Numbered from the stretch's first letter, positions 19,161 to 31,424 are shown. The stretch is 64,000 bases of DNA from Pachyseris speciosa (GCA_016490735.1 JAEMWC010000379.1:213501-277500), one strand, 5' to 3'. Notes: a model not told the origin generated them from the sequence alone. Translations and numbers: made by a program.

Positions 19161-21500
19161 CCGCTTGCCGAAAAATGTAAATCATTCCCAAAGTGTTTGC
19201 GTGGTCCTACTAAGTTTAACGCAAGTTAATCTCCTATCCAGAGTATTGTTTTGCCTTGTCCAGCGGTTAGCAAAGGATCCACTCTGGGAAATAAGAAAAG
19301 AAGAACTCAGGTACGACATTGGTCTCTCGGAAGAAGACCATTCTCGTCCCCAGTGCCCTACGTATCTCTTACCCGGGTGGACCAATGAGAATATCTATTC
19401 TTTATGGTAAAGTTTCCATTTTCGGCCACAATTACATGTTGTTGAGAACTTGGTCGCAATTTAATTCCCTTGGCCACGATTTGCATTGGAAACGCATGGC
19501 TTAAAATGCGTTATCGTTTTGAATTTCAAATGATTAGATGGTTATTGAATTTCTATGCAATTTTGCGACTGCTTAACTTGCAGCCATAAAAGGTGGATCC
19601 ACTGCCGTTCATGAGATGCACATATTGACATTAATTTTTAGAACTCAACAGTGTGTCACATTGAGCAGTGTTTCTCTCTTATATAGATCAATCCCTTGAG
19701 ACAGTGATCGCATAATGGCGGGCTGTTCTTTATATTGTTTAGTACCGAATCTGCAAAATTAGGCGTGTAAGCTTTACTCAACGGTCTAATATGGAATTTT
19801 AAAATAAACGTGTTCTGTAAGCTATACTAGTATTTGCGTATCACACCGAGTATCCACGATCCTCGCTGCACGGGAGATAAAAAAAATTCCCTAATCTTTT
19901 CGCTGCCGTAAGAGTCGTAGCGAGCCTATAGGCCTGTAGGCCGTGGCCTACAACTAAAGTTTTCAGCCTGCCTGACCTATAGAATTATTATTGTGCCGTT
20001 GTGAACAATTTCCTGAAACTCTTCGCGAACGTTATAAAAAGGAAACGCAATCTATCAACATAATTAGAGTTATAACAATCGCAACCACTCTGTAAGTGTG
20101 AGATTACGAAAGCAAGGGAAAAACTTAGGAGCCCGCAGGCTATGAAAAGTGCTACTGAAAATCGTACAGCGGTTACATATGGCAAGACAGCGAAGTTCCT
20201 GGGCGGCCATGGCGAAGCAGAACCATCGATGGTTTCTTCTAGGCATAGTTGTTTTCTTTCTCAAATTTCTGTGCGTGTTAAAGGGGAGTTCAGATCACAT
20301 TCATTCATGGCAAATAAAACGGCCATTTCTTGCTTGGGGAATACTGGTTTATGAAAATTTTGGTTTTGGTTCAAAATTACGGTAAAATGCAGAGTATATA
20401 TCTTCAATGCACTAACACTTTTCGAGTCTGAGGAATGCATGAAATGGCGTTTCAGAGGATTCAGTAAAAAAAAAAATCCCAGGGGAGCATGCCCCCAGAC
20501 CCTGCTAGAAGCTCGCAACTTCGGCGCTCGATACACCGCGCCTTCGGTTCGATAATGACTCTCGCGTTAAAAACATGCCTACAATTATTCAAAAAATTCG
20601 CTACGCCCCTGGCCGTCAATCAAATTTCTGGCGGCTTCCGACTTCTACCGAGAGGCGACGATCGATGAGTGGCCCAAAACAGTTTGCAGATCTCCTTTTT
20701 CGATTCTCAGGATAATCAATCGGATAGTTTATTTGAGGGCCTATCCATCGAACTTCCCGATTCAGAAGAAACACAAATAGTCGACATTGAAGATGATCAG
20801 GTTGGGCAATACAATTAGTAAATACAATCGTTCTAACCAAATGACCAATTTTTTTTACTCAAGCATCTGCAACTGCGGTAACATTTCGAGCAAAGTTCTC
20901 GTGCAGATGCAAATTATGCACTAGCAATTTGATTGATGGAAGTCAAAACAGATTGTACTTCTGGCTTTTCAACAACACATCTGGGATATAAGCCCTTAAT
21001 GTTTCCTGGGAAGGCTGCTCCTTTAAAGTAAAAAAGGCGCTCTCTATTTCAGTGTCAGATGTGAAATACTAACGGAAAAATGGTTAAGCCCATCCCTTGA
21101 AATGGCTGCTCATTGCACTTAAAAGCTATAGAATATTAGCTCATTGTTCGATCACTCGTGTAAGTTCTAAAGTGGCCTTGCATATAAGCACGCGAATACT
21201 ACGTATTTGATCTTCTTTTTTGCTGTCTTACAGAATACTTATATTTCAAATGTACATGGTATTTTTGCGAGTCGTAATTATTTTACATTTACCAATCTAT
21301 TCGGTTATGCTAATGTTCATCAAATAAAAAAAAAAAAGATTAAAAACGTTCTTGAAATCGAGATCATGCAATGGCGGTAAGTTTTCGGTACAAAACCAAA
21401 AATGTTTGTAAAGGAAGAAGCTAAGGTAACAATAAAAAGATAACGCAGAAGCCATTAATGGAGAGTTAAAAGTCCATTGCCCAACGGTACGTTGACTTCA
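19161..21500. repeat. GPCR intergenic block, tandem copy 1
   Basis: Aligns in order with 24,236-27,130 (shared: GGCCACAATTACATGTTGT, GGCAAGACAGCGAAG.TCC, AACTTCCCGATTCAGAAGAA, AATACTTATATTTCAAATGT). No gene is recognised; short frames differ between the two copies. A conserved 3'-flank segment (GAAATACTAACGGAAAAATG...ACTTAAAAGCTATAGAATA) lies at 21,050-21,200. Confidence 0.75.
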
Positions 21501-21509
21501 TTGCGTCGC

Positions 21510-22412
21510 TTATAACAGTTGAATCTCATTTGGTGGTGGAGATTCACGACAAAATATTATGCGCTTGAATCCTTCTTGGTAGTTTGTACTACGAAAAGCG
21601 TACAAAATAGGATTAAAGCATAAACTGCAAACTAATATAAAGAAAAACACAGTTTCAAGTGTTTGTGTCTTTTCGCCATCACTCAAAATCATCACTGTTT
21701 CATAAACTACAACAGGTCCATAACCAATCACAAACCCAGCAGTTACCAGGATAAATGTGATCACAAGTTTCTTTTTCTCAGCGCTTCTGTCTTGGTCAGC
21801 AGTATCTGTGGCACATATTGTGTGGGTAAAGTACAGTCCTTTGATTAAGGATCCATAACAGAAAAGAAATATTGCTAATGGTATGTAAGTGCTAACTAGG
21901 TACATTATGCTGAAATAAAAATAGGCGACTTCCTTGTGAACAGGAACACACTTGTAGAATGTTTTGTTCCAATCCAGTAAAAAGGCCCATGGGAAACAGA
22001 AGAGAATACTTGAGATCCAAACAGTAGCTATGGCCCGCTTGATATTGTCATGGTTCAACCGTAGTCCTGTTCTGAAAGGCTTCAGTAAAGCGTGATGTCT
22101 TTCCACCGCTAGTAACGTCAGAGTAAACGATGAAAGAAAAATGGGGATGCTACTGACAGCTGTAAACTTACAAAAGAATTCTCTGTGGCTATCATCAAGG
22201 TTGGCAAGGTGAGGGAAAATGGAGAATACTGGTAAAATAATGGCTAAAACATCGCTGACAGCTAGGTTTGCTAGCAGGTAATTAGTTGTTGTATGCATCT
22301 GCCGTGTTTTGTGAATGATGCGGATCACCAACACGTTTCCGATAAAACCAGTGAAAAAAAATGGAAGAAATGCCAATGGAAGGATGAACCCCAAACTACT
22401 GGTATCGGCCAT
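21510..22412 (-). CDS. Class A (rhodopsin-family) orphan GPCR, intact copy 2
   Basis: A 300-residue single-exon receptor. TM1 carries GFIGNVLV (N1.50). TM2 carries LLANLAVSDVL (D2.50). TM3 has a Cys before it (FFCKF) and ends LLAVERHHALLKPF, so the DRY motif is ERH. TM4 has AIATVWISSILFCFP. Loop 2 Cys is in YKCVPVHKE (disulfide partner). TM5 has STYIPLAIFLFCYGSL. TM6 lacks CWxP and reads GFVIGYGPVVVYE. TM7 has NPILYAF, followed by helix 8 GFKRIIFC with a possible palmitoylated Cys. The N-terminus is very short and without glycosylation sites. Such expanded receptor families are typical of cnidarians; the ligand is unknown. All frames and motifs are intact and TAA is at 21,510-21,512. Confidence 0.93.
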   Translation of the reverse strand: MADTSSLGFILPLAFLPFFFTGFIGNVLVIRIIHKTRQMHTTTNYLLANLAVSDVLAIILPVFSIFPHLANLDDSHREFFCKFTAVSSIPIFLSSFTLTLLAVERHHALLKPFRTGLRLNHDNIKRAIATVWISSILFCFPWAFLLDWNKTFYKCVPVHKEVAYFYFSIMYLVSTYIPLAIFLFCYGSLIKGLYFTHTICATDTADQDRSAEKKKLVITFILVTAGFVIGYGPVVVYETVMILSDGEKTQTLETVFFFILVCSLCFNPILYAFRSTNYQEGFKRIIFCRESPPPNEIQLL

Positions 22413-22839
22413 GATGCAGCCTGGTCAGGTTTTTCTCCTCTTCAGTTACCGCCAAGGGAAAATGTAAACTGCTCAAAGATCACCTGGTAACAGCTTTCCG
22501 TGTAAGTTCGCAAGAGTGCATACATTACTCCCAACCAGACGTTTTCTGTAGTTAGGAAGCCGGCTGATTATTAAGTAATTTGAAGTTTCGCTGACAAGCT
22601 TATTACTGTTTTCCACAGAGCAGATGAGCATTAGTTACAGATATTACGGTGTAATACGAATTGACGGAGGTGCAGCTCTAAAAGGTAGTTTTATTAAAAT
22701 CGACTCTCACAAAAACATTATCCTGATTGTTTAAAGAGAGCAACTAGAAATGACTTCGACAATCCTTTCCCACTGTCTTCGTCTCAAAATAAAAGAAATA
22801 AACACACAAGTAAAGAACTAGAAAAAAACCTTTTTCCCT

Positions 22840-23250
22840 AATATGAACAGAGGCTAAAGGGAAGATAATAATCATTCCGGCTGAAAGCAGGTTGTGCGTG
22901 GACTGTTTTGCATTTCTGACAGCTCACAAGCGGCTAATTTAAGGACGTTGACGTCGACCTACACGGGCTTAACATAACATACTTTGTCATCGCCTTCTAG
23001 TCAGGAATAATGTCTTCAATTCGATGTAAACAGAATTCACTATAAATTTTACTACATACTTTTATTTATTTAATTACTTATTTATTTATTTATCTATTTA
23101 TTTATTTTGGCAATCTAGTGTTGGCTGGTTTAGGCCGGAGCGGGATCCTGGGAGAGGTGAACAGCTACCTTTCTTCTTGCACCTTGCCGAAATTTATCAA
23201 TCATTCCTAAGCCGTCCCGAGCATTCGTGAACGTAGCTCGACTCAATTGC
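22840..23250. repeat. GPCR 5' module of copy 2
   Basis: Single 110-bp core (22,850-22,950) followed by the TCAATTCGATGTAAACAGAATTC segment, an (ATTT)n tract and the donor-like site (AGCTACCTTTCTTCTTGC on the plus strand at about 23,163). Same order as at the other family members. Confidence 0.7.
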
Positions 23251-23660
23251 CTACTCCAAAAAAGAGGAAGAGACTGGTATTAGTGAAGGATCGTTCGAGT
23301 AGGCGGATGGTCACAAATATGTCACTTTTCGGCGTTTTCAAAGCAAGTGGCGTTGCTCTGTGAAGCAGAATTAGCAAGCGAAAAGCTCCGGGACTTGAAA
23401 ACACCCCCCTCCTCCTCCCCCCCCCCAAAAAAAAAATGAAATGTTTGCTGTCTACTCAAACGATCCCACAATCCTTCACTAGTACCAGTCCCCACACTGA
23501 GCCCCGAAAACGTTTCGGGTCCGAAGTACCATTTACATGCACTAGGTCCATTACCAGAAATTCGATTTCTAATATTTCGAATTATCTTTTAAGAAAGCTC
23601 GCTATAAAATTGAGAAATACATTTATCTAGTTTGCCCAAATAGAAAAGCGAATTGAAAAA
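23251..23660. repeat. Dispersed repeat also present at 29,250-29,830
   Basis: Shared landmarks with 29.3-29.8 kb include GCGTTGNTCTGTGAAG, AAAACGTTTCGGGTCCGAAG and ATTTCGAATNATCTTTTAAGAAAGC. No coding domain. Confidence 0.6.
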
Positions 23661-26600
23661 TTCTTCACCGTCCCGAAATATTTTCTGGAGTTTTGAAAAA
23701 CGCACCCCTCACCCGCGACATCTTCTCAAAAAAAATAAATACATACATAAATGAACAACTATGATAAAAAATTCCAGAGTATGAACCGAGGCTAAAGGGA
23801 AGATAATAAGCATTCTTAAAGCAGGTTGTCCGTGGATTGTTTTGCGTTGCTGACAGCTCTGAGCCGGCTAATTTAACTGAGGACATTGATGCCGAATAAC
23901 ACCGATTTGATAGACAATTTCCAGAATATGAACCCACGTTAAAGAAAAAATAATACCCATTGTGAGAGCAGGTTGTCCTTGAACTGTTTTGCATTGCTGA
24001 CAGCTCAGATCTAAAGCTAATTTTAGGACGCATAATCACGGGTTTAATGTAACGCACTTTGTTATTGCACTCCCGTTAGGAAGAATGTCTTCGATTCGAT
24101 TCGATTCAATTCGAGAATTCACTATATAAATGTTACTATATACTTTTATTCATTTATTTATTTATTTATTTTTAATCAGTATGGTGTTGTCTGGTTTAGG
24201 AGGTGCGGAAGGGGTAAGCAGCTACCTTTGATCTTGCCGCTTGCTGAAAAATGTCAATCATTCCCAAACCGTAGAGGGTTTGAGTGGTCTTAATAAGTTT
24301 AACAAAAGTTAATCTCCTATCCAAAGTATTGGTTTGCCTTGTCCAGCGGTTAGCAAAGGATCCACTCTGGGAAATAAGAAAAGAAGAACTCAGGTACGAG
24401 ATTACTCTCTCGGAAGAAGACCATTCTCGTCCCCAGAGCCCTCCGTGTCTCTTAGCCGGGTGGACCAATGAGCAGATGTATTCTTTACGGTAAAGTTTCC
24501 GTTTTCGGCCACAATTACATGTTGTCGAGAACTTGGTCACAATTTAATTGCCTTGGAACTACATGGCTTAAAGTGCGTTATCGGCAAATAAAGTTGTTGC
24601 TTTTATTATCTTTTTTTGAATTTCAAATGATAAGAGGGTTATTGAATTTCTACGCAATTTTGCGACTGCTTAACTTGCAGATATAAAAGGTGGTCCACTG
24701 CCGTTCATGAGATGCACATATTGACATTAATTTTTAGAACTCAACAGTGTGTCACATTGAGAAGTGTTTCTCTCTTATGTAGATCAATCCCTTGAGACAG
24801 TGATCGCAAAATGGCGGGCTGTTCTTGATATTGGTCATTTTGCTTGTTTTGTTTTAGTATCGAATCTACCCCGTTAAGCGTGTAAGCTTTACTCAACGGT
24901 CTAATATCGAAATAAAAAATAAACGTGTTCTGTAAGCTATACTAGTATTTGCGTATCACATCAAGTATCCACGATACTCCCTGGGAGATAAAAAAAAAAA
25001 AACCCTGATCTTTTTGCTGCCGTCACGGTCGTAGCGAACCTATAGGCTCGTAGGCCCAGGCCCACATCTAAAGTTTTCAGCCTGCCTGTCCTATATATTA
25101 TTTTGCCGTTGTGAGAGATAAACAATTTCCTGAAATTCTTCGCGAACGTTATAAAAAGGAAATGCAATCTATCAACGTATTTGCAATGGGGCAAAGACTT
25201 GGAACAACCTCCCTAAATTTATAAGATTGATCACGGACCTTACCCAATTTAAAACTGCCCTAGCAAACTTCTTAAACAACAGTCAACCACTCTGTAAGGG
25301 TGAGATTACGAAAGCAAGGGAAAAACCCGCAGGCTATAAAAAGTGCTACCGACAATCGTACAGCGGTTACACATGGCAAGACAGCGAAGCTCCCGGGAAG
25401 AGATGGCGAAGCGGAAACATCGATGGTTTCTTCTAGGCATAGTTGTTTTTTTTTCTCAAATTTGTGTGCGTGGTAAAGGGGAGTTCAGATCATATTCATT
25501 CAAGGCAAATAAAATGGCCATTTCTTGCTTGGGGAATACTGGATTATGAAAATTTCGGTTTTGGTTCAAAATTACGGTAAAATTCAGAGTATATATCTTG
25601 ACTGCACAAACCCTTTTCGAGTCTGAGAAATGCATGACTGAAATGGCGTTTTAGAGGTAAGACAAAATTTCCCGGGGGAGCATGCCCCCAGACCCCCCTA
25701 GAAGCTCGCAACTTCGGTGCGATAACGACTCTCGCGTTAAAAACAGGCCTACAACTATTCATAAAACTCACTACGTCCCTGACCGTCAATCAAATTTCCG
25801 GCGGCTTCTGACTTCTACCGAGAGACGACGATCGATGAGTGACCCAAAGCAGGCAGCAGATTTCCTTTCTCGATTCTCAGGATAATCAATCGGATAGTTA
25901 ATTTGAGGGCCTATCCATCGAACTTCCCGATTCAGAAGAAACACAAATAGCCGACATTGAAGATGATCGGGTTAGGCATATTCACCGAATTTTTTGTCTT
26001 ACTGATGGTGAGTTTGGTGTTTTTTATCGATTTTATATTTTCATTTGCTTTAGCAAATAAAGAATACGGGACTCATTATGAGTCTAAACGTCGTATTTAG
26101 CGCCATAAAACGTCAATACTTTTCAATGCAAATGGCGTTTTTTAGTCCCGAACTGAAGCGAAGAAAACCACTACGACTCGTTTCCGCGGTATTGTTAAAT
26201 ACACCATTAGCAAACCTAAAATATGCTTTGAAAGTTATTTCCCTGCCAAAAGACGTCTCCGGCTGCGAGAAGTTTACTTCATAATAAAATATGTACCCTT
26301 AACTCACAAAATGTGAACAGTAAAAAAAGAACTAACAAGGAAATGCAATCGTTCTGACCGAAAGACTAATTTTTTTACCCAGGCATCTGCAACTGCGGGA
26401 ACTCTTCGAGCGAAGTTCTCGTGCAAATGCAAATTGTGCACGCGCAATTTGATTGATGGAAGTCAAAACAGATTATACTTCTTGCTTTTCAACAATTCAT
26501 CAGGGGCCGGTTCCTAAAAGGTGTAATAACTTTATTCCAGGGATAAATATGCCTTATTCCAATAGGTATTCCTGGAATAAGGCAGATTTATCCCTGGAAT

Positions 26601-27130
26601 AGAGTTATTACACCTTTCAGGAACCGGCCATGCAGAGATATAAACTCCTACTGATTACTGGCGATCTCCATTTCAGTGCAAAATGTGAAATACTAACGGA
26701 AAAATGGTTAAACCCATTCCCTGAAATGACTGCTCATTGCACTTAAAAGCTATAGTAGATTAGCCCATTGCTCGATAACTCGTGTACGTTTTAAAGTGTT
26801 CTTACATATAAGCACGCGAATACTACGTATTTGATCTTCTATTTTGCTGTCTTACAGAATACTTATATTTCAAATGTACATGGTATTTTTGCGAGTCGTA
26901 ATTATTTTACATTTTCCGATCTATTCGGCTATGCTAAATAAATGTTTATCATATAAAAAGGATTTAAAACGTTCTTGAAATCGAGATCATGCAATGGCGG
27001 TAAGTTTTTGGTACAAAACCAAAAATGTTTGTAAATAAGGAAGCTAAGGTAACAGTAAAAAGATAACGCAGAAGCCATTAAACATGATTAAAGGAGAGTT
27101 AAAAGTCCATTGCCCAACGGCACGTTGACT
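23661..27130. repeat. GPCR intergenic block, tandem copy 2
   Basis: Contains a second tandem-duplicated 5' core (23,779-23,890 and 23,926-24,020), then the block parallel to 19,161-21,500. Offsets rise from about 5,060 at the left to about 5,620 at the right because of extra sequence (for example 25,170-25,280 and the MITE at 26,505). The 3'-flank segment is at 26,660-26,830. No gene recognised. Confidence 0.75.
26505..26629. mobile_element. 125-bp fold-back MITE
   Basis: Nearly perfect palindrome: GGCCGGTTCCT...AGGAACCGGCC, with the arms reading GGTGTAATAACT and TTATTCCAGGGATAAAT and their complements inward to a short centre. The tandem paralogue at about 20,985 lacks it, so it inserted after the duplication. 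No transposase. Confidence 0.85.
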
Positions 27131-27142
27131 TCATTGCGTCGC

Positions 27143-28036
27143 TTATGACAGTTGAATCTCATTTGGCGGTGGAGGTTCACGACAAAATATTATGCGCTTG
27201 AATCCTTCTTTGAAGTTTGCACTGCGAAAAGCGTACAAAATAGGATTAAGGGATAAGCTACAAAAGAATATAATCTTAAACCACCTGACAGTTCGAAGTG
27301 TTTGTGTCTGTTCACCATCGCTCAAAATACTAACTGTTTCACAAACTACAACAGGTCCATAACCAATCACAAACCCAGCAGTTGCCAGAATGAATGTGAT
27401 CACAAGCTTCTTTTTCTCAGCGCTTCTGTCTTCTTCAGTGTCTGCAGCACATAATGTGTGGGTAAAGTACAGTCCTTTGATTAAGGATCCATAACAGAAA
27501 AGAAATATTGCCAATGGTATGTAAACGGTAACAAGACACACTATGATGAAATAAAAATAGGCGACTTCCCTGTGAACAGGAACACACTTGGAGGATGTTT
27601 TGCTCCAATCCAGTAAAAAAGCGCTTGGGGAAAAGAATAGAATACTCGAGATCCAGACAGCAGTGATGACTCGCTTGATATTGTCTTGGTTCAACCGTAG
27701 TTCTGTTCTGAAAGGCTTCAGTAAAGCGTGATATCTTTCCACCGCAAGTAACGTCAGAGTAAACGATGAAACCAAAATGGGAAAGTTACTGACAGTTGTA
27801 ATCTTACAAAAGAACCCTTTGTGGTTGGGAAGTTGAGAGAAAATAGAGAATACTGGTAAAAAAACAATGGTTAAAACATCGCTGACAGCTAAGTTTGCTA
27901 GCAGGTAATTAGTTGTTGTGTGCATCTGCCGTGTTTTGTGAATGATGCGGATCACCAATACATTTCCAATGAAACCAGTGATACATGGAAGGGCTGCCAA
28001 TAACAGGTTGAACTCTAAACTACTGGTATCGGTCAT
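27143..28036 (-). CDS. Class A (rhodopsin-family) orphan GPCR, intact copy 3
   Basis: A 297-residue paralogue of copy 2. It has GFIGNVLVIRII (TM1), NLAVSDVL (TM2), LLAVERYHALLKPF (ERY version of DRY), VWISSILFFSPSAF (TM4), SSKCVPVHREVAYF (loop 2 Cys), VTVYIPLAIFLFCYGSL (TM5), GFVIGYGPVVVCETV (TM6, again without CWxP) and NPILYAF (TM7), ending NEIQLS. Between TM6 and TM7 the loop differs from copy 2 (RTVRWFKII). Intact start in the same context (CATGATGCAGCCTG on the plus strand). With copy 2 it is one of only two uninterrupted members in the window. Ligand unknown; membrane receptor coupling to G proteins is from family knowledge. Confidence 0.93.
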   Translation of the reverse strand: MTDTSSLEFNLLLAALPCITGFIGNVLVIRIIHKTRQMHTTTNYLLANLAVSDVLTIVFLPVFSIFSQLPNHKGFFCKITTVSNFPILVSSFTLTLLAVERYHALLKPFRTELRLNQDNIKRVITAVWISSILFFSPSAFLLDWSKTSSKCVPVHREVAYFYFIIVCLVTVYIPLAIFLFCYGSLIKGLYFTHTLCAADTEEDRSAEKKKLVITFILATAGFVIGYGPVVVCETVSILSDGEQTQTLRTVRWFKIIFFCSLSLNPILYAFRSANFKEGFKRIIFCREPPPPNEIQLS

Positions 28037-28491
28037 GATGCAGCCTGATCAGCTTTTTCTGCTCATCAGTTATCAAGCGATGTAGTGAAAAATGTAAGCT
28101 GCTCAAAGATCACCTGGTAACCGCTTTCCCCGTTAGTTTACAAGACTGCATATATTACTCCAAACCAGACGTTTTCTATAGTTACGAAGTCGATTATTAA
28201 GTAACTTAAGGTTTAGCTGACAAGCTTATTGGTGGTTTTCGCACAGTGTTTAACAACAATTGTAAAATTCATTAATAATTTATAAGACTAACGAGCAATC
28301 TACGGGTAGTATTTGAGTCACATGTATACCTCTCTAAACCCCAATAAAAATTATTAACTTTCACAAAGGTGTTCTGCTCCGCTAATTAGTATGCCTTAAC
28401 TTTCATACAGATCTCTACTGATTAACATTACAAACACGTCAAACACAATCTATTGTTTCATTTCACAAGTAACATAAAATATTCGCGTCCG

Positions 28492-28551
28492 ACCTTTAAG
28501 GGCTTTAAAACGGCTCGCCTGCGGCTCGCCGTTTTAACTGCCCATAAAGGT
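28492..28551. repeat. 60-bp GC-rich hairpin
   Basis: Nested inverted repeats ACCTTTA..GGGC, AAAACGGC and complements (GCCGTTTT, GCCC, TAAAGGT) around a GCTCGCCTGCGGCTC centre. It lies in the 5' region of copy 3 and is not seen upstream of the other copies. Confidence 0.6.
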
Positions 28552-28789
28552 CTCCCGTCCATTACTTACAGACTCATTAATGCGAATTGACGACTGAGGT
28601 GCAATTCTCAGTGGTAGTTTTATTAAAATCGACCATCTCAAAAACATTCTTGTGATCATTATTTAAAAGCGAGAAACTAGAAATGAATTCGACTATCCTT
28701 TTCCACAGTCTTCTTCTCAAAATAAAAGAAATAAATCCACAATCAATTCAATGAACAATTACAAAGAAAAACGAAAACATTTCCCCTAA

Positions 28790-29250
28790 TATGGAGAGAG
28801 GCTAAAGTGAAGATAATAATCATTCCGGCTGAAAGCAGGTTGTACGTGGACTGTTTTGCATTTCTTACAGCTCAGAGGCGGCTAATTTAAAGACATTGAT
28901 GCCGACCTACACGGGCTTAATATAACACACTTTGTCATAACATTCTCGTTATGAAGAATGTTTTCAATTCGATGTGAACAATATATAATGGATATTTTTT
29001 CAATGTATATTTGTTTCTTTTTTACTTTGGCTTCCTACTTTCGTTAGCTTTCACAGTTATTAAGGCAGCCATTACTCTTTTTATAATTTCATTTTCTTTA
29101 TTGTAACTTGTTCTGTTAGGAGAAGGGTAATAAACTTGTTGTTGTCAGTCTAGTGTTGGCTGGTTTAGGCCGGAGCGGGGTCCCGGGATGGGTAAGTATC
29201 TACCTTTGAACTTGCACCTTGCCGAAAAATGACAATCATTCCTAAACCGT
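28790..29250. repeat. GPCR 5' module of copy 3
   Basis: Core at 28,800-28,890 (AGCAGGTTGTACGTGGACTG), the TCAATTCGATGTGAACA segment and the donor-like site (TATCTACCTTTGAACTTGC, plus strand, about 29,197-29,216). Confidence 0.65.
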
Positions 29251-30700
29251 CATGAGCATGCGTAAACGTTGCTCGACTCCCCACTCTAAGAACCCACTCT
29301 AAGAACAATGACGAGATTGCTACTAGTAAACGATTGTGAAATCGTTTGGGTAGGCGAAAGATGCCAAACACGTCATTTTTCGGCATTTTGAAAGCCAATA
29401 GCGTTGGTCTGTGAAGAAGAATTAACAAGAGCAAAGCTCCGGGCTATGAGAACACCAAAAAATTAAGTGTCTGCTATCTTCCGTCTACCCAAATGGTGCC
29501 CAATCCTTCACTATTACTAGTCTCCTCGTCGTTTTTTGAGAGAGCAATTCAATCTCGTATCCGGTCTTCGTTACCCTTGTCCAGCGGTTTGCAAACGAGC
29601 AACGCTGAATGGTTCTGGAGCGCGTTTCTCAACACTCAGTCGCGAAAACGTTTCGGGTCCGAAGTACCATTTTACACGCACTACGTCCATTACCAGAAAT
29701 TCGATTTCTAATATTTCGAATAATCTTTTAAGAAAGCTCGCTATAAAATTGAGATATACATTTAACTAGTTTACACAACAAGCCAGTACGAATCGATAGA
29801 AAAGCGACTTGAAAAATACTTCTCGGTTCAGAAACATTTTCTGGAGTTTTGAGAAACGCACGCCTCACCCGAGAGTACGAAAAGATCGGACTTCCGCTTG
29901 AGTTGCACATGCTTTGTCCTTTTGCCAAATATATGATCGAATCCATTGTTTCATCTTGTGTTTATGTTTTCCAAAAAAAAAGAACAATAATCAAAATTCT
30001 AGACCTACCAGATCTTCTGACGAGGGTCGCTCGATTGTCCGAGCGTGGGCAACAAGGAACGAAGAATCGAGGTACGAGCTTGGTCTCTCAGAAGATCATT
30101 CAGGTGACCTGATCCCTCCGTACCCCTTAGCCGGGTGGACCGGCCAGTGACTAGAATGATCTATTCTTAAGCGTATACCGTTTCTATTTGTTTTGTTGTT
30201 GTCGTTGTTGTTGTTGTTTGTTGTTTTGCCAAGATTAAGTGTAATTGGGACCATGGTCGCAAATTAACATACGAGAAAAATAACTGTCAAATTAAAAGAT
30301 AAAAATTATTAGTAACAGGACCTCTGTTGATCATTTGGTCTGTGATCTCTCTGATCATACCAGTGTTGGAGAAAATTCCACTCCCACTGAATCTACACCC
30401 TAAACAATTTCCTACCTCATGTGAGGACTAAATAATCTTCATTATGATTCAAGGTCGCTGTTCAAAATGGAGTCTAAGTAACAGGAAGACGATGAGAGGG
30501 AGATATAATAAGTACTATCCTGGGCAAAATTGTGTGGGACACTTTCAGAAAAATAGTTTAGAAGGTTATTTAAATAACCTCTCGCAGGTCATATGCGTGA
30601 AATGAGGACGGTCCAAAGGAAAAAGGATCGAAAAACAAGACATCATAACAATTAATGCTGTTAGTTTCGCTGAGAGGGCAAAATTTAACCTAAAAGCAAC
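29251..30700. other. Repeat-rich spacer
   Basis: Begins with the repeat shared with 23.25-23.66 kb. It has a (TTG)n microsatellite at about 30,190-30,232 and a 25-bp segment (TCGGACTTCCGCTTGAGTTGC) that recurs at 36,265 and, diverged, at 56,692. No gene recognised. Confidence 0.5.
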
Positions 30701-30706
30701 CTAGTT

Positions 30707-30745
30707 CCCAGGGCTTTTTCCTTAAGTGAGGGAAAAAGCCCTGGG
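30707..30745. repeat. Perfect 15-bp-arm hairpin
   Basis: CCCAGGGCTTTTTCC (30,707-30,721) and its exact complement (30,731-30,745) around a 9-base loop. Probably a small fold-back repeat fragment. Confidence 0.7.
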
Positions 30746-30769
30746 AGCGAGCCTGACCCACAAGTTGAA

Positions 30770-31120
30770 ATTAGCAAGTTCTGATCTCAGCTCTTCGACT
30801 GATCTGGTCACCTGCCCCACTTAAGGACATTATCTTATGCGGAAGGTCGCGAGTTCAAACCCCGGCCAGTTCAATACTCAGGGTCAAGGTCTTTAAGTAA
30901 TTGAGGAGAAAGTGCTTCATCACATCTGCAAATGGTTGGACTTTTTAGCTTTCTCGGATAAGGGCGATAAGCCGTAAGCCCCTTCTCACAGCTCTTTATA
31001 ATTGATTCTGGGAGACGATAAAGAACCACTGGGACGTAATGAACCCTGGCTGTGACCACCTCTTGTGTCCAACCTAACTCATAGCACGAGTTGTCTAGGC
31101 AACCCTATATGTAGGGAAGT
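30770..31120 (+). mobile_element. tRNA-derived SINE, full-length-like
   Basis: A Pol III B-box-like GAGTTCAAACCC at 30,851-30,862 sits in GGTCGCGAGTTCAAACCCCG. It is followed by CTCAGGGTC, TTTAAGTAATTGAGGAG, ACATCTGCAAATGGTTGGAC and TCTCGGATAAGGGCGATAAG, an arrangement I recognise as a common stony-coral SINE. The A box is decayed. No coding role. Confidence 0.65.
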
Positions 31121-31199
31121 AGCTCATGTTCAGGATTTTCCTACAATACAGTGATTACTGTATTTGAAAAGGTTTAGTAAACTAAAGTAAAGTGAATAC

Positions 31200-31400
31200 T
31201 GAAAAGCTTAAGAAGGGCGCTCTCTGTTTCAGTGCCAGAGGTGAGATCTGACCAACGGATAACATTGGAAATAATCCCATGAAATAGATGGTCCATTCAC
31301 TCAAAAGCTATAGAATTCAAGCGCATTGTTTGCTCGCGTACGTTTCAAAGTGGACTTACATAAGCACGGAAATACTACGTAACTATGTAATCTTCTATTT
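31200..31400. repeat. GPCR 3'-flank module
   Basis: GGCGCTCTCTGTTTCAGTGC...AAAGCTATAGAATTCAAGCG matches the segment downstream of GPCR copies at 21,050, 26,680, 59,310 and 60,000. It lies just downstream (minus strand) of GPCR pseudogene 4. Confidence 0.65.
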
Positions 31401-31424
31401 TGTTTTTATATTCTATAGCTTTTA

